Assembly (NCBI RefSeq): GCF_002007205.1
Contig: NZ_LAZS01000006.1
Location: forward strand, 1 to 64,000
DNA from: Ensifer adhaerens
GTDB taxonomy: Bacteria; Pseudomonadota; Alphaproteobacteria; Rhizobiales; Rhizobiaceae
Reading direction: 5' to 3'
Length of the DNA: 64,000 nucleotides
This document shows positions 1-8,981 of this stretch, in pieces. Each line of letters begins with the position of its first letter. Positions within the stretch are counted from its first letter, which is position 1. The translations under genes and the position numbers were made by a program. Below the pieces are notes generated by a model. The model searched no databases and had not been told where the DNA came from. It saw only the letters and a list, made by a program, of their open reading frames with translations.

Positions 1-125
1 ACCACCGACAGCTCCGGATTGACCTGCTTCAACCGGATCGCCGCCGCCAGACCGGCCGGTCCCGCACCGACGATCACAACGTCGAACTCCATGCTCTCGC
101 GTTCGGGCAGGTCTTGCTCGGTCAT
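1..125 (-). CDS. Electron transfer flavoprotein-ubiquinone oxidoreductase, N-terminal fragment
   Basis: Only the first 41 codons lie in the window; the gene runs off the left edge. The peptide starts MTEQDLPERESMEFDVVIVG and continues with the dinucleotide-binding GAGPAGLAAAIRLKQ motif (GxGxxG), followed by NPELSVV. This acidic leader plus FAD-binding fold is typical of ETF-QO, the inner-membrane flavo/iron-sulfur enzyme that passes electrons from acyl-CoA and branched-chain acyl-CoA dehydrogenases, via ETF, to ubiquinone. Another FAD-dependent dehydrogenase cannot be excluded from so short a piece. A palindromic operator candidate lies about 155 bases upstream (281-296). Confidence 0.8.
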   Translation of the reverse strand, partial: MTEQDLPERESMEFDVVIVGAGPAGLAAAIRLKQVNPELSV

Positions 126-280
126 ACCGTCTCTCCAGTCTCACCGGTCTTCTGCCGGCTCAGTTCCCAGGACATATCATCCCGTCATGGCAAATGCAGT
201 TTGGCTTGTCGAGCCGGGATGCGACAGACGATGCCCGCTTTTGCGCATGAGGTCATGACTTTAGGGCAAATGTCTATATG

Positions 281-296
281 ACGTGTACGTAAACGT
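281..296. promoter_or_regulatory. Palindromic operator candidate (ACGTGTACGTAAACGT)
   Basis: The 16-mer matches its own reverse complement at 14 of 16 positions and is flanked by further AT-rich sequence. It lies in the 456-base gap between the ETF-QO start (125) and the Hsp70 start (582). Its ACGT-rich form resembles operators of LiuR-type MerR regulators of branched-chain amino acid catabolism, whose regulons can include ETF and ETF-QO. The link to that regulator is inference. Nothing else recognisable was seen in 126-581. Confidence 0.4.
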
Positions 297-581
297 AAAT
301 ACATCAATTTGTCGCGCGACGACGCTATTGAGCGTGCGGCCTTGCTTTTGCCGAAGAGCCGTGCGACGAGGCCGCCGCCCCACCGGCGGCACGCGCCGGC
401 ACACCCCATTCGCAATCGGCACTCGGCAAGGCGCCTTTCGGCGCCGGACGGCGTGCCTTTTGTCGTCGCGGTACCGGCTGCCTCCGCACTGGACGGCGGC
501 TCTAAAGAATTCAAGTTGCGTTGCGCGCCACCGGCCTCACACCGGGCGGCGAAGCGACGCCAGACGCAAGGAGAGACACCC

Positions 582-1880
582 ATGGCCAAGGCACTGGGCT
601 TTGATTTCGGCACGACCAATTCCGTCCTGGCAGTCGCGGCCGGCGACACCACCCATTCGATGCAGTTCGACAGCCTCGCCGGTTCGACGGACGCCATGCG
701 GACGGCCCTCTCCTTCATGAAGGATGCCCATCTCGGCGCCCAGGCGCTGAAGGTCGAGGCGGGCCAGGCAGCAATCCGGGCCTTCATCGACAATCCGGGC
801 GACTGTCGCTTCCTGCAGTCGATCAAGACCTTTGCGGCAAGCCCCCTCTTCCAGGGCACGCAGGTCTTTGCCAAGCGCCACAGCTTCGAGGATCTGATGC
901 GGGTGTTCCTGACCAAGCTGCGCGACTATGCCGGCGACGGCTGGACAGACCAATACAGCCGCATCGTCGTCGGCCGCCCGGTGCACTTTGCAGGTTCCAG
1001 CCCCGATCCGGCGCTGGCGCTTGAACGCTATGGCGCCGCCCTCTCCGAATTCGGCTTCCCGGAAGTGCACTATGTCTACGAGCCCGTGGCAGCGGCCTTC
1101 TACTTTGCCCAGAACCTCAAGCAGGATGCGACGGTTCTCGTCGCCGACTTCGGCGGCGGCACCACCGACTATTCGCTGATCCGCTTCGAGACCAAGGCCG
1201 GGCGGCTGACCGCAACCCCGATCGGCCATTCGGGCGTCGGTATCGCCGGCGATCACTTCGATTTCCGCATCATCGACAACGTCGTCTCGCCGCTGATCGG
1301 AAAGGGGAGTCTGTTCAAGAGCTTCGACAAACTGCTTGAAGTGCCATCGAACTACTATGCGAATTTCGGCCGCTGGAATCAGCTTTCGATCTTCAAGACA
1401 TTGAAAGATTTCACCGATCTGAAGAAGCTCGTGCGCCAGAGCCTGGAGCCGGAAAAGCTCGAGGCCTTCGTCGATCTGATCGAGCATGACGAAGGCTATC
1501 CGCTCTACAACGCGATCTCGGCAACCAAGATGCAACTGTCAAAACAGGACGAGACCGAGTTCTATTTCGCCCCGCTCGGCGAAATGTCGCGCCGAACCGT
1601 TCGCCGCAGCGATTTCGAAGGCTGGATCGCGCCGGAGATCGCGCGCATCGAAGGCGCGCTCGACGACGTGCTGCAGTCGACCTCTACCGCGCCGGAGACC
1701 ATCGACAAGGTCTTCCTCACCGGCGGCACTTCCTTCGTCCCGGCGGTGCGCTCGATCTTCGAACGCCGGTTCGATGCAAGCCGTATCGAGAGTGGCGGCG
1801 AACTGCTGTCCATCGCCCATGGCCTGGCACTGATCGGCGAGCACGACGACATCGCCCACTGGACGGCGAACGCCGCCTGA
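582..1880 (+). CDS. Hsp70-family protein, YegD-like, lacking the substrate-binding domain
   Basis: The product has 432 residues. I chose the ATG preceded by AAGGAGA; the frame is open much further upstream but the product starts MAKALGFDFGTTNS, where DFGTTNS is the Hsp70 phosphate-1 loop. The phosphate-2 loop ADFGGGTTDYS lies near residue 190 and an adenosine-loop-like LTGGTSFVPAVR near residue 385. At this length it is essentially the actin-like ATPase domain alone. Canonical DnaK is about 640 residues with a C-terminal peptide-binding domain, absent here. It matches the uncharacterised YegD branch, so it is probably a cytoplasmic ATPase of unknown client. It stands alone, divergent from the ETF-QO gene. 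Confidence 0.85.
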   Translation: MAKALGFDFGTTNSVLAVAAGDTTHSMQFDSLAGSTDAMRTALSFMKDAHLGAQALKVEAGQAAIRAFIDNPGDCRFLQSIKTFAASPLFQGTQVFAKRHSFEDLMRVFLTKLRDYAGDGWTDQYSRIVVGRPVHFAGSSPDPALALERYGAALSEFGFPEVHYVYEPVAAAFYFAQNLKQDATVLVADFGGGTTDYSLIRFETKAGRLTATPIGHSGVGIAGDHFDFRIIDNVVSPLIGKGSLFKSFDKLLEVPSNYYANFGRWNQLSIFKTLKDFTDLKKLVRQSLEPEKLEAFVDLIEHDEGYPLYNAISATKMQLSKQDETEFYFAPLGEMSRRTVRRSDFEGWIAPEIARIEGALDDVLQSTSTAPETIDKVFLTGGTSFVPAVRSIFERRFDASRIESGGELLSIAHGLALIGEHDDIAHWTANAA

Positions 1881-1969
1881 GCCTCACCGTCATCCATGAC
1901 CTTGGATAGCAATGTCGCGGGCCGGAAAAGCGGTTCCGGTCCGGCGGCATATGGGCTAGGTTGGCTGTT

Positions 1970-2860
1970 ATGATTTCCGCCCACGACCTCTCCCCGGCCG
2001 AGCTTGCTGCCCTCCTCGCCTTCCACGGCGATGCCGGCGTCGAATGGCTGCTGGAAGAGGAGGCCGTCGACCGCTTTGCCGAATTCGAGGCCATGAAGGC
2101 GGCGCGCGGAAACGGGCGCGCCTCAGCGGCCAGCGGCCGAGCGGAAACACCATCGCAGCCGGCTGCCCGTCAGGCAACGGCACCGGCCGCTCCGGCACAA
2201 TCCCGGGACGTTCGCGCTACCCTTCCCAAGGCAAGCGCCCCCGCCGTCGCCATTCCGGACGCCCAGGCGATCGAGGAAGCACGCTTTGCCGCCGAATCGG
2301 CACGCTCGCTCGCAGAATTGCGGGTGGCGATGGAGGGTTTTGCCGGCTGCAATCTCCGGAACAGCGCCCGCAACCTGGTTTTTGCCGAGGGCGATCCGGC
2401 AAGCGGCGTCATGATCGTCGGCCCGATGCCCTATGCCGACGACGATCGCGACGGCCAGCCCTTTGCCGGGCGCCTCGGCGACATGCTCACCCGGATGCTG
2501 GCCGGCATCGGCCTTACCCGCGACAATGTGCTGCTGAGCAATGTCGTGCCCTGGCGGCCACCGGGCAACCGGGTGCCGACGGCGCGCGAAGCCGATATCT
2601 GCCGCCCCTTCATCGAACGCCAGGTCGCACTTGCCGAGCCCAAGCACCTGCTGCTGCTCGGTAATTTCACCGCCCGCTTTTTCCTTGGCGGCAACGACAC
2701 GATCCACCAGCTTCGCGGCGAATGGCGAGAGCTTCCGATCGGCGGCATCACGGTGGCGACCCTTGCCACCCTGCATCCGCAAGACCTAGTGACCGCGCCG
2801 GTCAACAAGCGCTTCGCCTGGCAGGACCTGCTTGCCTTCAAGGCCCGGATCAACGGCTGA
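1970..2860 (+). CDS. Uracil-DNA glycosylase superfamily protein, family 4-like but divergent
   Basis: The product has 296 residues. The first 110 or so form an Ala/Pro-rich, low-complexity extension; the rest is the UDG fold with GCNLRNSARNLVFAEGDP, VMIVGPMPYADDDRDGQPFA, SNVVPWRPPGNRVPTAREAD and TLHPQDL. These align with family 4 signatures (the GEAPG motif, the WRPPGNR block and the HP motif), so a role in removing uracil from DNA is plausible. Only two cysteines are present (in GCNL and DICRPF), whereas family 4 enzymes use four to hold a 4Fe-4S cluster, and motif A is GPMPY instead of GEAPG. Catalytic activity is therefore uncertain. A TTG at 1961 is an alternative start. Confidence 0.75.
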   Translation: MISAHDLSPAELAALLAFHGDAGVEWLLEEEAVDRFAEFEAMKAARGNGRASAASGRAETPSQPAARQATAPAAPAQSRDVRATLPKASAPAVAIPDAQAIEEARFAAESARSLAELRVAMEGFAGCNLRNSARNLVFAEGDPASGVMIVGPMPYADDDRDGQPFAGRLGDMLTRMLAGIGLTRDNVLLSNVVPWRPPGNRVPTAREADICRPFIERQVALAEPKHLLLLGNFTARFFLGGNDTIHQLRGEWRELPIGGITVATLATLHPQDLVTAPVNKRFAWQDLLAFKARING

Positions 2861-2959
2861 TCCGCAAGGCGGGCCTTTGCCTGGACAGCCCTCCTTTCCG
2901 CCTGCCCGTTTCATGAACAAAGAATGAAGAAAGCCATGCGGTTTGCGCATATCAGCGGC

Positions 2960-2998
2960 GCATTTTGACGCATTGCAAAATGCGATGTTGCATTGCAA
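2960..2998. promoter_or_regulatory. Palindrome/direct-repeat cluster upstream of two tiny genes
   Basis: GCATTTTG (2960-2967) and CAAAATGC (2976-2983) form a perfect inverted repeat. TTGCATTGCAA (2988-2998) is a second perfect palindrome around a central T. The 9-mer GCATTGCAA occurs at 2970-2978 and again at 2990-2998, exactly 20 bases apart, which puts both copies on one face of the helix. The cluster ends about 40 bases before the ATG at 3039, a good place for an operator of a dimeric regulator. I cannot assign a regulator family. Confidence 0.45.
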
Positions 2999-3038
2999 TA
3001 TACTGGCACGGGAGGAATGGAATCTAAGGAATTGAACC

Positions 3039-3215
3039 ATGACTGCCCGCTTTCGTCCGATCCACAGCAGCTTTGAGACGCTCCGCCACACCGGCGCTGC
3101 TTACCGGACGCCGTTCAACCGCTTCGGCACGGCAGCCAACGAGCAGATGACCGCGATCGGCCTTGCCCGGACCACCCGTCCGGCGCAGATTTTCGCCGAT
3201 TTCATCCAGCGCTGA
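3039..3215 (+). CDS. Small basic hypothetical protein, 58 residues
   Basis: I do not recognise this gene. The product starts MTARFRPIHSSFETLRHTG and ends AQIFADFIQR. It is basic, with no signal peptide, membrane segment or cysteine. Translation support is an A/G-rich stretch (GGAGGAATGGAATCTAAGGA) a few bases before the ATG. It is followed 65 bases later by another tiny gene in the same direction, and both sit behind a palindrome-rich leader at 2960-2998, so they probably form a small regulated unit. Conservation in relatives is what would confirm it. Confidence 0.55.
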   Translation: MTARFRPIHSSFETLRHTGAAYRTPFNRFGTAANEQMTAIGLARTTRPAQIFADFIQR

Positions 3216-3280
3216 TCCCCACGCGATACGCGGCTTTGCGTGTCGCGTGCACAACCGACAACGAAGAAAGGAACGAAACC

Positions 3281-3436
3281 ATGACCAAGCCGATTGCAAG
3301 CCTCAAGGTCCTGTTCGATTCGATCTCCGACATCGGCACGGCCGTGCGCGCCTCGCGCGAGTACACCGTTCTCAGCACCAAGAAAGACGCACGCCGCGCC
3401 CACCGCACGGCCGTGAGCCCGCTGCTGCCGAACTGA
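3281..3436 (+). CDS. Small basic hypothetical protein, 51 residues
   Basis: I do not recognise this gene. The product starts MTKPIASLKVLFDSISDIG and ends with the basic stretch STKKDARRAHRTAVSPLLPN. An AGAAAGGAACG ribosome-binding region lies just before the ATG at 3281. An in-frame GTG/ATG start further upstream is less attractive because it lacks such a site. It follows the 58-residue gene and is likely co-transcribed with it. No membrane segment or known motif is visible. A hairpin (CCTGTCG/CGACAGG, 3476-3493) lies just beyond it but has no U-tract. Confidence 0.55.
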   Translation: MTKPIASLKVLFDSISDIGTAVRASREYTVLSTKKDARRAHRTAVSPLLPN

Positions 3437-3634
3437 CCCTTGCCTGACGGCAAACGCACCGCCTTTTTGCCATCGCCTGTCGCAATCGACAGGGCGCAAA
3501 AAACTGGATAGAGCCACACTCGTCCCGACTAAGGAGTGTCAGGCTCATCCGGTCCCTGCCAGACCGTTCCTCGCTCCACCTGCGTTTGCTCGTCATCGCA
3601 TAGATGACGAAGCGCCACGTTTCCAGGAGCGCCA

Positions 3635-4927
3635 ATGCTGGCCAGCCTCGCTTCCGTCTTCAGCCTGATGGTCTCGACCCTGCTCATGATGGTCGCCTTC
3701 GGCCTTCAGAGCTATGTGATCCCGGTGCGCTCCGTCGCCGAGGACTGGTCGACGCTGACGGTCTCGGTCATCGCCACCGGCTATACGGTCGGCTTTACGC
3801 TGTCCTGCGTCGTCACCCCCAAATTCGTGCTCCGGGTCGGCCATGTGCGCGTCTTCACCGCACTGATCACGCTGTTGTCGATCGCGATCCTGCTCTGCGG
3901 ACTCATCGTCGACTGGCGCGCCTGGATCGTCTTCCGCGCCATTGCCGGGTTCGCCATCTCCGGCAGTTATCTCGTCATCGAAAGCTGGCTCAACGAGCGC
4001 GTCACCAACGAAAACCGCGGCCTTCTGTTTTCCCTCTACCTGATCACGACGATGGTCGGCACGATCGGCGGACAATACATGGTGCCAATCGGCGACCCGA
4101 CCAACACGTCGCTATTCATGCTCTGCAGCGTGCTGTTCTCGCTGGCGCTGCTGCCGACGGCACTCTCCTCTTCCCCCATGCCGGCGCCACCGGCACAGGC
4201 GAAGTTCGACATCCCCGCCCTATTCCGCCGCTCGCCCGTCGCCGTCGTCGGTGGTTTTCTCGCCGGCGCGCTCTCGGGCGCATGGCTGAACCTCGGCGGC
4301 GTCTTCACGCAGAAGATCGGCCTTTCCACCGCCGAAGGCGCAACCCTGCTCGCCTCGCTTTTGACCGGCAGCGCCATTTCGCAGATCCCGATCGGCCGCC
4401 TCTCCGACAAGATCGACCGGCGCATCGTCATGGTCGGCTGCGGCATCGTCGGCGTCGTCTCATGCCTGGTGATGTCGGCATCGATCGGCAGCCAGCCGGC
4501 GGTGCTCTACGTCATCGCCGCCTTCGTCGGGTCGGTGCTCTTCCCCATTTACGCGCTGAACGTCGCGCATGCGAACGACCTCGCCAAACCGAACGAATAT
4601 GTCGAGACGTCCTCCGGCCTGATGATCACCTATGGGCTTGGCACGATTTCCGGTCCGCTGATGGTCGGTCCGGTCATGGACCGCTTCGGCCCGTCGGCGC
4701 TGTTCCTCGTTCTTGCCGTCTATTTCGCTCTCTATGGCGGCTACGCCGCCTGGCGCATCCTGCAGCGTGAGCAGCACAAGGGCCTGGTCACAAAGACCGA
4801 CTTCCAGGCAACGAGCGTGATGCCGACGCCCGGGCCCGATGTGACGAGCCCCGTCGCCCAGCAGATGGCCCAGGAGCCGCTGATCGACGACGACACGGTG
4901 CCGGCCTGGGAGAAGGCCAAGCCGTAA
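3635..4927 (+). CDS. MFS transporter
   Basis: The product has 430 residues with about twelve hydrophobic segments, the first starting at residue 6 (LASVFSLMVSTLLMMVAFGL), then a hydrophilic tail of about 60 residues ending in a charged EKAKP. A loop motif of the major facilitator superfamily, GRLSDKIDRR, lies midway and marks the junction before the second half. Overall it resembles the YcaD group of inner-membrane MFS carriers; the substrate is unknown. CAGGAG precedes the ATG by six bases. It converges with the DMT transporter gene, whose stop is only 10 bases away. Confidence 0.85.
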   Translation: MLASLASVFSLMVSTLLMMVAFGLQSYVIPVRSVAEDWSTLTVSVIATGYTVGFTLSCVVTPKFVLRVGHVRVFTALITLLSIAILLCGLIVDWRAWIVFRAIAGFAISGSYLVIESWLNERVTNENRGLLFSLYLITTMVGTIGGQYMVPIGDPTNTSLFMLCSVLFSLALLPTALSSSPMPAPPAQAKFDIPALFRRSPVAVVGGFLAGALSGAWLNLGGVFTQKIGLSTAEGATLLASLLTGSAISQIPIGRLSDKIDRRIVMVGCGIVGVVSCLVMSASIGSQPAVLYVIAAFVGSVLFPIYALNVAHANDLAKPNEYVETSSGLMITYGLGTISGPLMVGPVMDRFGPSALFLVLAVYFALYGGYAAWRILQREQHKGLVTKTDFQATSVMPTPGPDVTSPVAQQMAQEPLIDDDTVPAWEKAKP

Positions 4928-4936
4928 AGGCGGGGC

Positions 4937-5875
4937 TCACCCCTGCGGCGTCACGTGCTTGCGAGCGCCTCTGCGCTCCAGGCCAAGCCGATGCTCGCGG
5001 AAGATGATGAAGATGCCGGCGCCGACGACGATGGCGGTGCCCATCAGCATGGTGGCGGTCGGAATGTCGTCGAACAGGAAGTAGCCGATGATCAGGCCGA
5101 GCACGATCGAAGTATATTCGAACGGCGCGATCGTCGACATGTCGGCATGGCGATAGCTTTCGGTCAAAAGGATCTGCGCGACCCCGCCGCAGAAGCCAGC
5201 GAGCATCAACAGCAGAAAGGCCTCGCGCGAGATCGACGGCCAACCGAAGGGCAGCGTCGCGAGCGAAAAGACCGAGGCCGACAGCGAGAAATAGAGCACG
5301 ATCGTATGGGTGCGCTCATTCTTGACGAGTTTTCGCACCAGTACCATGGCCACCGCGCCGAGGGCCGCCGAAATCAGAACCGCCGCAGCGCCCAGCGCCT
5401 CCAGCGAACCGAAGCCGCCTTCGCGGAAGAGTGTCAGCCGCGGCCAGGTAATGATCATCACCCCGACCAGTCCGATGACCACTGCCGACCAGCGATAGAG
5501 CCGCACCGTCTCGCCGAGGAAAAACGCTGCGAAGGCGACGGCAATCAACGGCATGGCATAGCCGATGGCGATCGCTTCCGGCAGCGGCAGATGCACCAGC
5601 CCGTAGAAACCGAAGCTCATCGCGAGAATGCCGACGAAGCCGCGGGCGATGTGACCGGTGAAGTCCTTCGTCTTGAAGGCATCGCGCAACTGTCCGCGGA
5701 AGGCGAGATAGCCAAGGATCGGCACCATGGCGAAGGCCGAGCGGTAGAAGGTGATCTGGCCGGTGGCGATCTCGCTTCCGGCCGCCTTGATCAGCGTCGA
5801 CATGCAAACGAAAATGACGACGGAAAGGACCTTGAACAGGATCCCCTTCATCGGGCTTTCGAGTTCCGCATTCAT
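4937..5875 (-). CDS. DMT-superfamily (EamA) transporter
   Basis: The product has 312 residues from MNAELESPMKG, with about ten membrane segments arranged as two EamA repeats. The second repeat shows the typical FEYTSIVLGLIIGYFLFDD segment. Proteins of this type export amino acids, metabolites or drugs across the inner membrane, but the substrate cannot be read from sequence. A TTG 33 bases upstream would lengthen the protein without improving it. A start at the internal MKG (5851) is also possible. The C-terminus RLGLERRGARKHVTPQG is basic and cytoplasmic. The 430-base gap to pepN (5876-6306) contains nothing I can identify. Confidence 0.85.
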   Translation of the reverse strand: MNAELESPMKGILFKVLSVVIFVCMSTLIKAAGSEIATGQITFYRSAFAMVPILGYLAFRGQLRDAFKTKDFTGHIARGFVGILAMSFGFYGLVHLPLPEAIAIGYAMPLIAVAFAAFFLGETVRLYRWSAVVIGLVGVMIITWPRLTLFREGGFGSLEALGAAAVLISAALGAVAMVLVRKLVKNERTHTIVLYFSLSASVFSLATLPFGWPSISREAFLLLMLAGFCGGVAQILLTESYRHADMSTIAPFEYTSIVLGLIIGYFLFDDIPTATMLMGTAIVVGAGIFIIFREHRLGLERRGARKHVTPQG

Positions 5876-6306
5876 TGAGGGCACTTTTCGAACAGCCTCC
5901 GCCGGCAATCAGCAGACACGAGGGCTGGTTTGGGAGATTTTTTCAGCGGAGAGAACCGCCACAGGATTTGGTCACTTTAGCGACGCTTGGCGGGAAAGTC
6001 GGATCAAACTTCGTGATGAATGACGTTTTTTCTTGATCGATCGGCCTTCGACAGTAGGACGCCAGGCTTTTCTTTAGCTGCCCCGAAAAAATCCTTTCCA
6101 ATTCATGTCTTGTTAGTCCCACTTCGATACACATCGGTCCGATAGGGGAGCGGGAAGAATAACGGACGCCATGTCTTTTCTGCCGGAAGTGCGGTCGCCG
6201 GCATCACAATCGTGTGGCACAATCCAGCTTTTCGCCCCTTGGCCTTTTCACCATCACAGGCGCCCTCTACAAATTCTCCAGTAGAACGGTGCAAGCGGGA
6301 CTGACC

Positions 6307-8955
6307 ATGCGGACAAATACTGGCCAGATCATTCATCTGGAAGACTACCGGCCGACCGATTTCGTTCTGGAGAGAGTGGATCTGACCTTCGAGCTCGACC
6401 CGAAGGAGACCAAGGTCGAAGCCCGGCTGATCTTCCACCGCCGCGAAGGCATCGACGGCGCAGCACCGCTCGTGCTCGACGGCGACGAGCTGACGATGAC
6501 CGGCCTGCTGCTCGACCAGGAAGAGCTTGCGACGTCGCTCTTTGATGTCGCCGACGATACGCTGACGATCCGCGGTCTGCCCGAAACCGCTCCGTTCGAA
6601 ATCACCATCACCACGCTGCTCTCGCCCGAGACCAATACGCAGCTGATGGGTCTCTACCGCACCAACGATGTCTATTGCACGCAGTGCGAGGCCGAGGGCT
6701 TCCGCCGCATCACCTATTTCCCCGATCGTCCCGACGTCCTTGCCGTCTACACGGTCAACATCATCGCCGACAAGAAGTCCGCTCCGCTCCTGCTTTCGAA
6801 CGGTAATTATCTCGGCGGCGCGGACATGGGCGATGGCCGTCACTTCGCCGCCTGGTTCGATCCGCATCCGAAGCCGAGCTATCTCTTCGCGCTGGTTGCC
6901 GGCGATCTCGGTGTTGTCGAGGACACGTTCACCACGATGTCCGGCCGGGAAGTCGCGTTGAAGATCTACGTCGAACATGGCAAGGAGGCACGCGCCTCCT
7001 ATGCCATGGATGCGCTCAAGCGCTCGATGAGGTGGGACGAAGAGGCTTTCGGTCGCGAATACGACCTCGACATCTTCATGATCGTCGCCGTGTCCGACTT
7101 CAACATGGGCGCCATGGAGAACAAGGGCCTCAACGTTTTCAATGACAAGTACGTGCTCGCCGATCCGGAAACGGCGACCGATACCGACTACGCCAACATC
7201 GAGGCGATCATCGCGCACGAGTACTTCCACAACTGGACCGGCAACCGCATCACCTGCCGCGACTGGTTCCAGCTCTGCCTGAAGGAAGGCCTGACCGTTT
7301 ACCGCGACCACGAATTCTCCGCCGACATGCGTTCGCGCCCGGTCAAGAGAATTGCCGAGGTGCGGCACCTGAAGTCGGAGCAGTTCCCCGAGGACGCGGG
7401 CCCCCTCGCCCACCCGGTGCGGCCGACGAAGTATCGCGAAATCAACAACTTCTACACGACGACGGTCTACGAGAAGGGATCGGAAGTCACCCGCATGATC
7501 GCCACCATCCTTGGCCGCGATCTGTTCAAGAAGGGCATGGATCTCTATTTCGACCGGCATGACGGTCAGGCGGTGACGATCGAGGATTTCGTCGCCTGCT
7601 TCGAGGCGGCGAGCGGCCGAGACCTTCGCCAGTTCGCGCTCTGGTATCATCAGGCCGGAACGCCGCTGGTGACCGCTTCGGGCGCCTATGACGCGGCCAA
7701 GCAGACCTTTACGCTCGCGCTCGAACAGACCGTGCCGGCCACACCCGGACAGGGCGCCAAGGAGGCGATGCACATTCCGCTCAAGATGGGCCTGCTGCTC
7801 GAAGGCGGCGGTGAGGCCGCGCCTACCGCCGTTTCCGGCGCCGACATAACCGACGACGTCCTGCATCTGACAGAGCGCAAGCAGACGATCGTCTTCTCCG
7901 GTATCCCGTCGCGGCCGGTTCCGTCGTTCAACCGCAGCTTCTCCGCGCCGATCAACCTGCATATCGAGCAGAGCGCCGACGATCTCGCGCTGATCGCGCA
8001 TCACGAAAGCGACCTCTTTGCCCGCTGGCAGGCGCTCAACGCCATTGCACTTACCAATCTCGTCGAGGCGACGGCGAATGTCCGCACTGGCAAGCCGGTC
8101 ACCACAGACAAGGCGCTGATCGACGGCCTGATCCGGGCCGCCGCCGACAACAGCCTGGAGCCGGCCTTCCGTTCGCAGGCGCTGGCTCTGCCGAGCGAAT
8201 CCGATATCGCCCGCGAGATCGGCACCAACAACGATCCGGACGCGATCCACGCTGCACGTCAGCAGATTCTGACGGCCGTTGCCGCCGCCGGTCGCGATAC
8301 CTTCCTCACGCTCACCGACGAACTCGTCTCCAGCGGCGACTTCAGCCCGGATGCGGCAAGTGCGGGGCGCCGGGCGCTGCGCAACAGCGCGCTCACCTAT
8401 CTCGTGCAGGGCGATGAAGGGCCCGAGCGTGCGGCCAAGGCTTTCGCCGCAGCCAACAACATGACCGACCTCAGCCATGCGCTGGCGCTGCTGGCCCACC
8501 GCTTCCCGGATTCGGCCGAGGCGGCCGAGGCTCTTTCGACCTTCCGCAAGCGCTTCGCCGACAACGCACTCGTCATCGACAAGTGGTTTGCGGTCCAGGC
8601 GACGATCCCTGGCGCTCAAACGCTCGATCGGGTCAAGGCGCTGATGGCCGAGCCGCTCTTCAACGGCAACAATCCGAACCGCGTGCGCTCGCTTGTGGGC
8701 ACCTATGCCTTTGCCAACCCGACCGGTTTCAACCGTGCAGACGGCGAAGGTTACCGTTTCCTGGCGCGCCAGATCCTCGACATCGACCCGCGCAATCCGC
8801 AGCTTGCGGCCCGCATCCTGACCTCCATGCGCTCCTGGCGTTCGCTGGAGGACAAGCGCGCCGGGCATGCCCGCAAGGCGCTGAAGGAGATCGCCGGCGC
8901 GTCGAAGCTTTCGGCCGACGTCGGCGACATCGTCGAGCGTATGCTCAAGGCCTGA
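6307..8955 (+). CDS. pepN: Aminopeptidase N, M1 family
   Basis: The product has 882 residues, the usual length for bacterial PepN. The substrate-recognition motif GAMEN lies near residue 268 (NMGAMENKG), and the zinc site HEYFHNW near residue 304 is completed by the Glu of LKEGLTVYRDHEF about 20 residues later. It is a cytoplasmic zinc exopeptidase that removes N-terminal residues from peptides. I chose MRTNTGQIIHLEDY as the start because family similarity begins there; the frame is open 93 bases further but that extension looks non-coding. The gene is monocistronic and followed by a palindromic repeat element. Confidence 0.93.
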   Translation: MRTNTGQIIHLEDYRPTDFVLERVDLTFELDPKETKVEARLIFHRREGIDGAAPLVLDGDELTMTGLLLDQEELATSLFDVADDTLTIRGLPETAPFEITITTLLSPETNTQLMGLYRTNDVYCTQCEAEGFRRITYFPDRPDVLAVYTVNIIADKKSAPLLLSNGNYLGGADMGDGRHFAAWFDPHPKPSYLFALVAGDLGVVEDTFTTMSGREVALKIYVEHGKEARASYAMDALKRSMRWDEEAFGREYDLDIFMIVAVSDFNMGAMENKGLNVFNDKYVLADPETATDTDYANIEAIIAHEYFHNWTGNRITCRDWFQLCLKEGLTVYRDHEFSADMRSRPVKRIAEVRHLKSEQFPEDAGPLAHPVRPTKYREINNFYTTTVYEKGSEVTRMIATILGRDLFKKGMDLYFDRHDGQAVTIEDFVACFEAASGRDLRQFALWYHQAGTPLVTASGAYDAAKQTFTLALEQTVPATPGQGAKEAMHIPLKMGLLLEGGGEAAPTAVSGADITDDVLHLTERKQTIVFSGIPSRPVPSFNRSFSAPINLHIEQSADDLALIAHHESDLFARWQALNAIALTNLVEATANVRTGKPVTTDKALIDGLIRAAADNSLEPAFRSQALALPSESDIAREIGTNNDPDAIHAARQQILTAVAAAGRDTFLTLTDELVSSGDFSPDAASAGRRALRNSALTYLVQGDEGPERAAKAFAAANNMTDLSHALALLAHRFPDSAEAAEALSTFRKRFADNALVIDKWFAVQATIPGAQTLDRVKALMAEPLFNGNNPNRVRSLVGTYAFANPTGFNRADGEGYRFLARQILDIDPRNPQLAARILTSMRSWRSLEDKRAGHARKALKEIAGASKLSADVGDIVERMLKA

Positions 8956-8981
8956 GCGCCGTAAAAGCCTGATTTATCTTG

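Noticed and set aside
309-581. N-terminal extension of the Hsp70 gene
   Set aside because: The Hsp70 fold begins at the ATG preceded by AAGGAGA; the upstream codons are Arg/Pro-rich and not conserved in style.
3476-3493. CCTGTCG/CGACAGG hairpin after the small genes
   Set aside because: It has a good stem but no U-tract on either strand, so I do not call it a terminator.
6103-8868. A 921-codon open frame opposite pepN
   Set aside because: It lies antisense to a clear PepN. Its composition (Arg/Gly/Asp-rich, no domain) is typical of shadow frames in GC-rich codon-biased genes.
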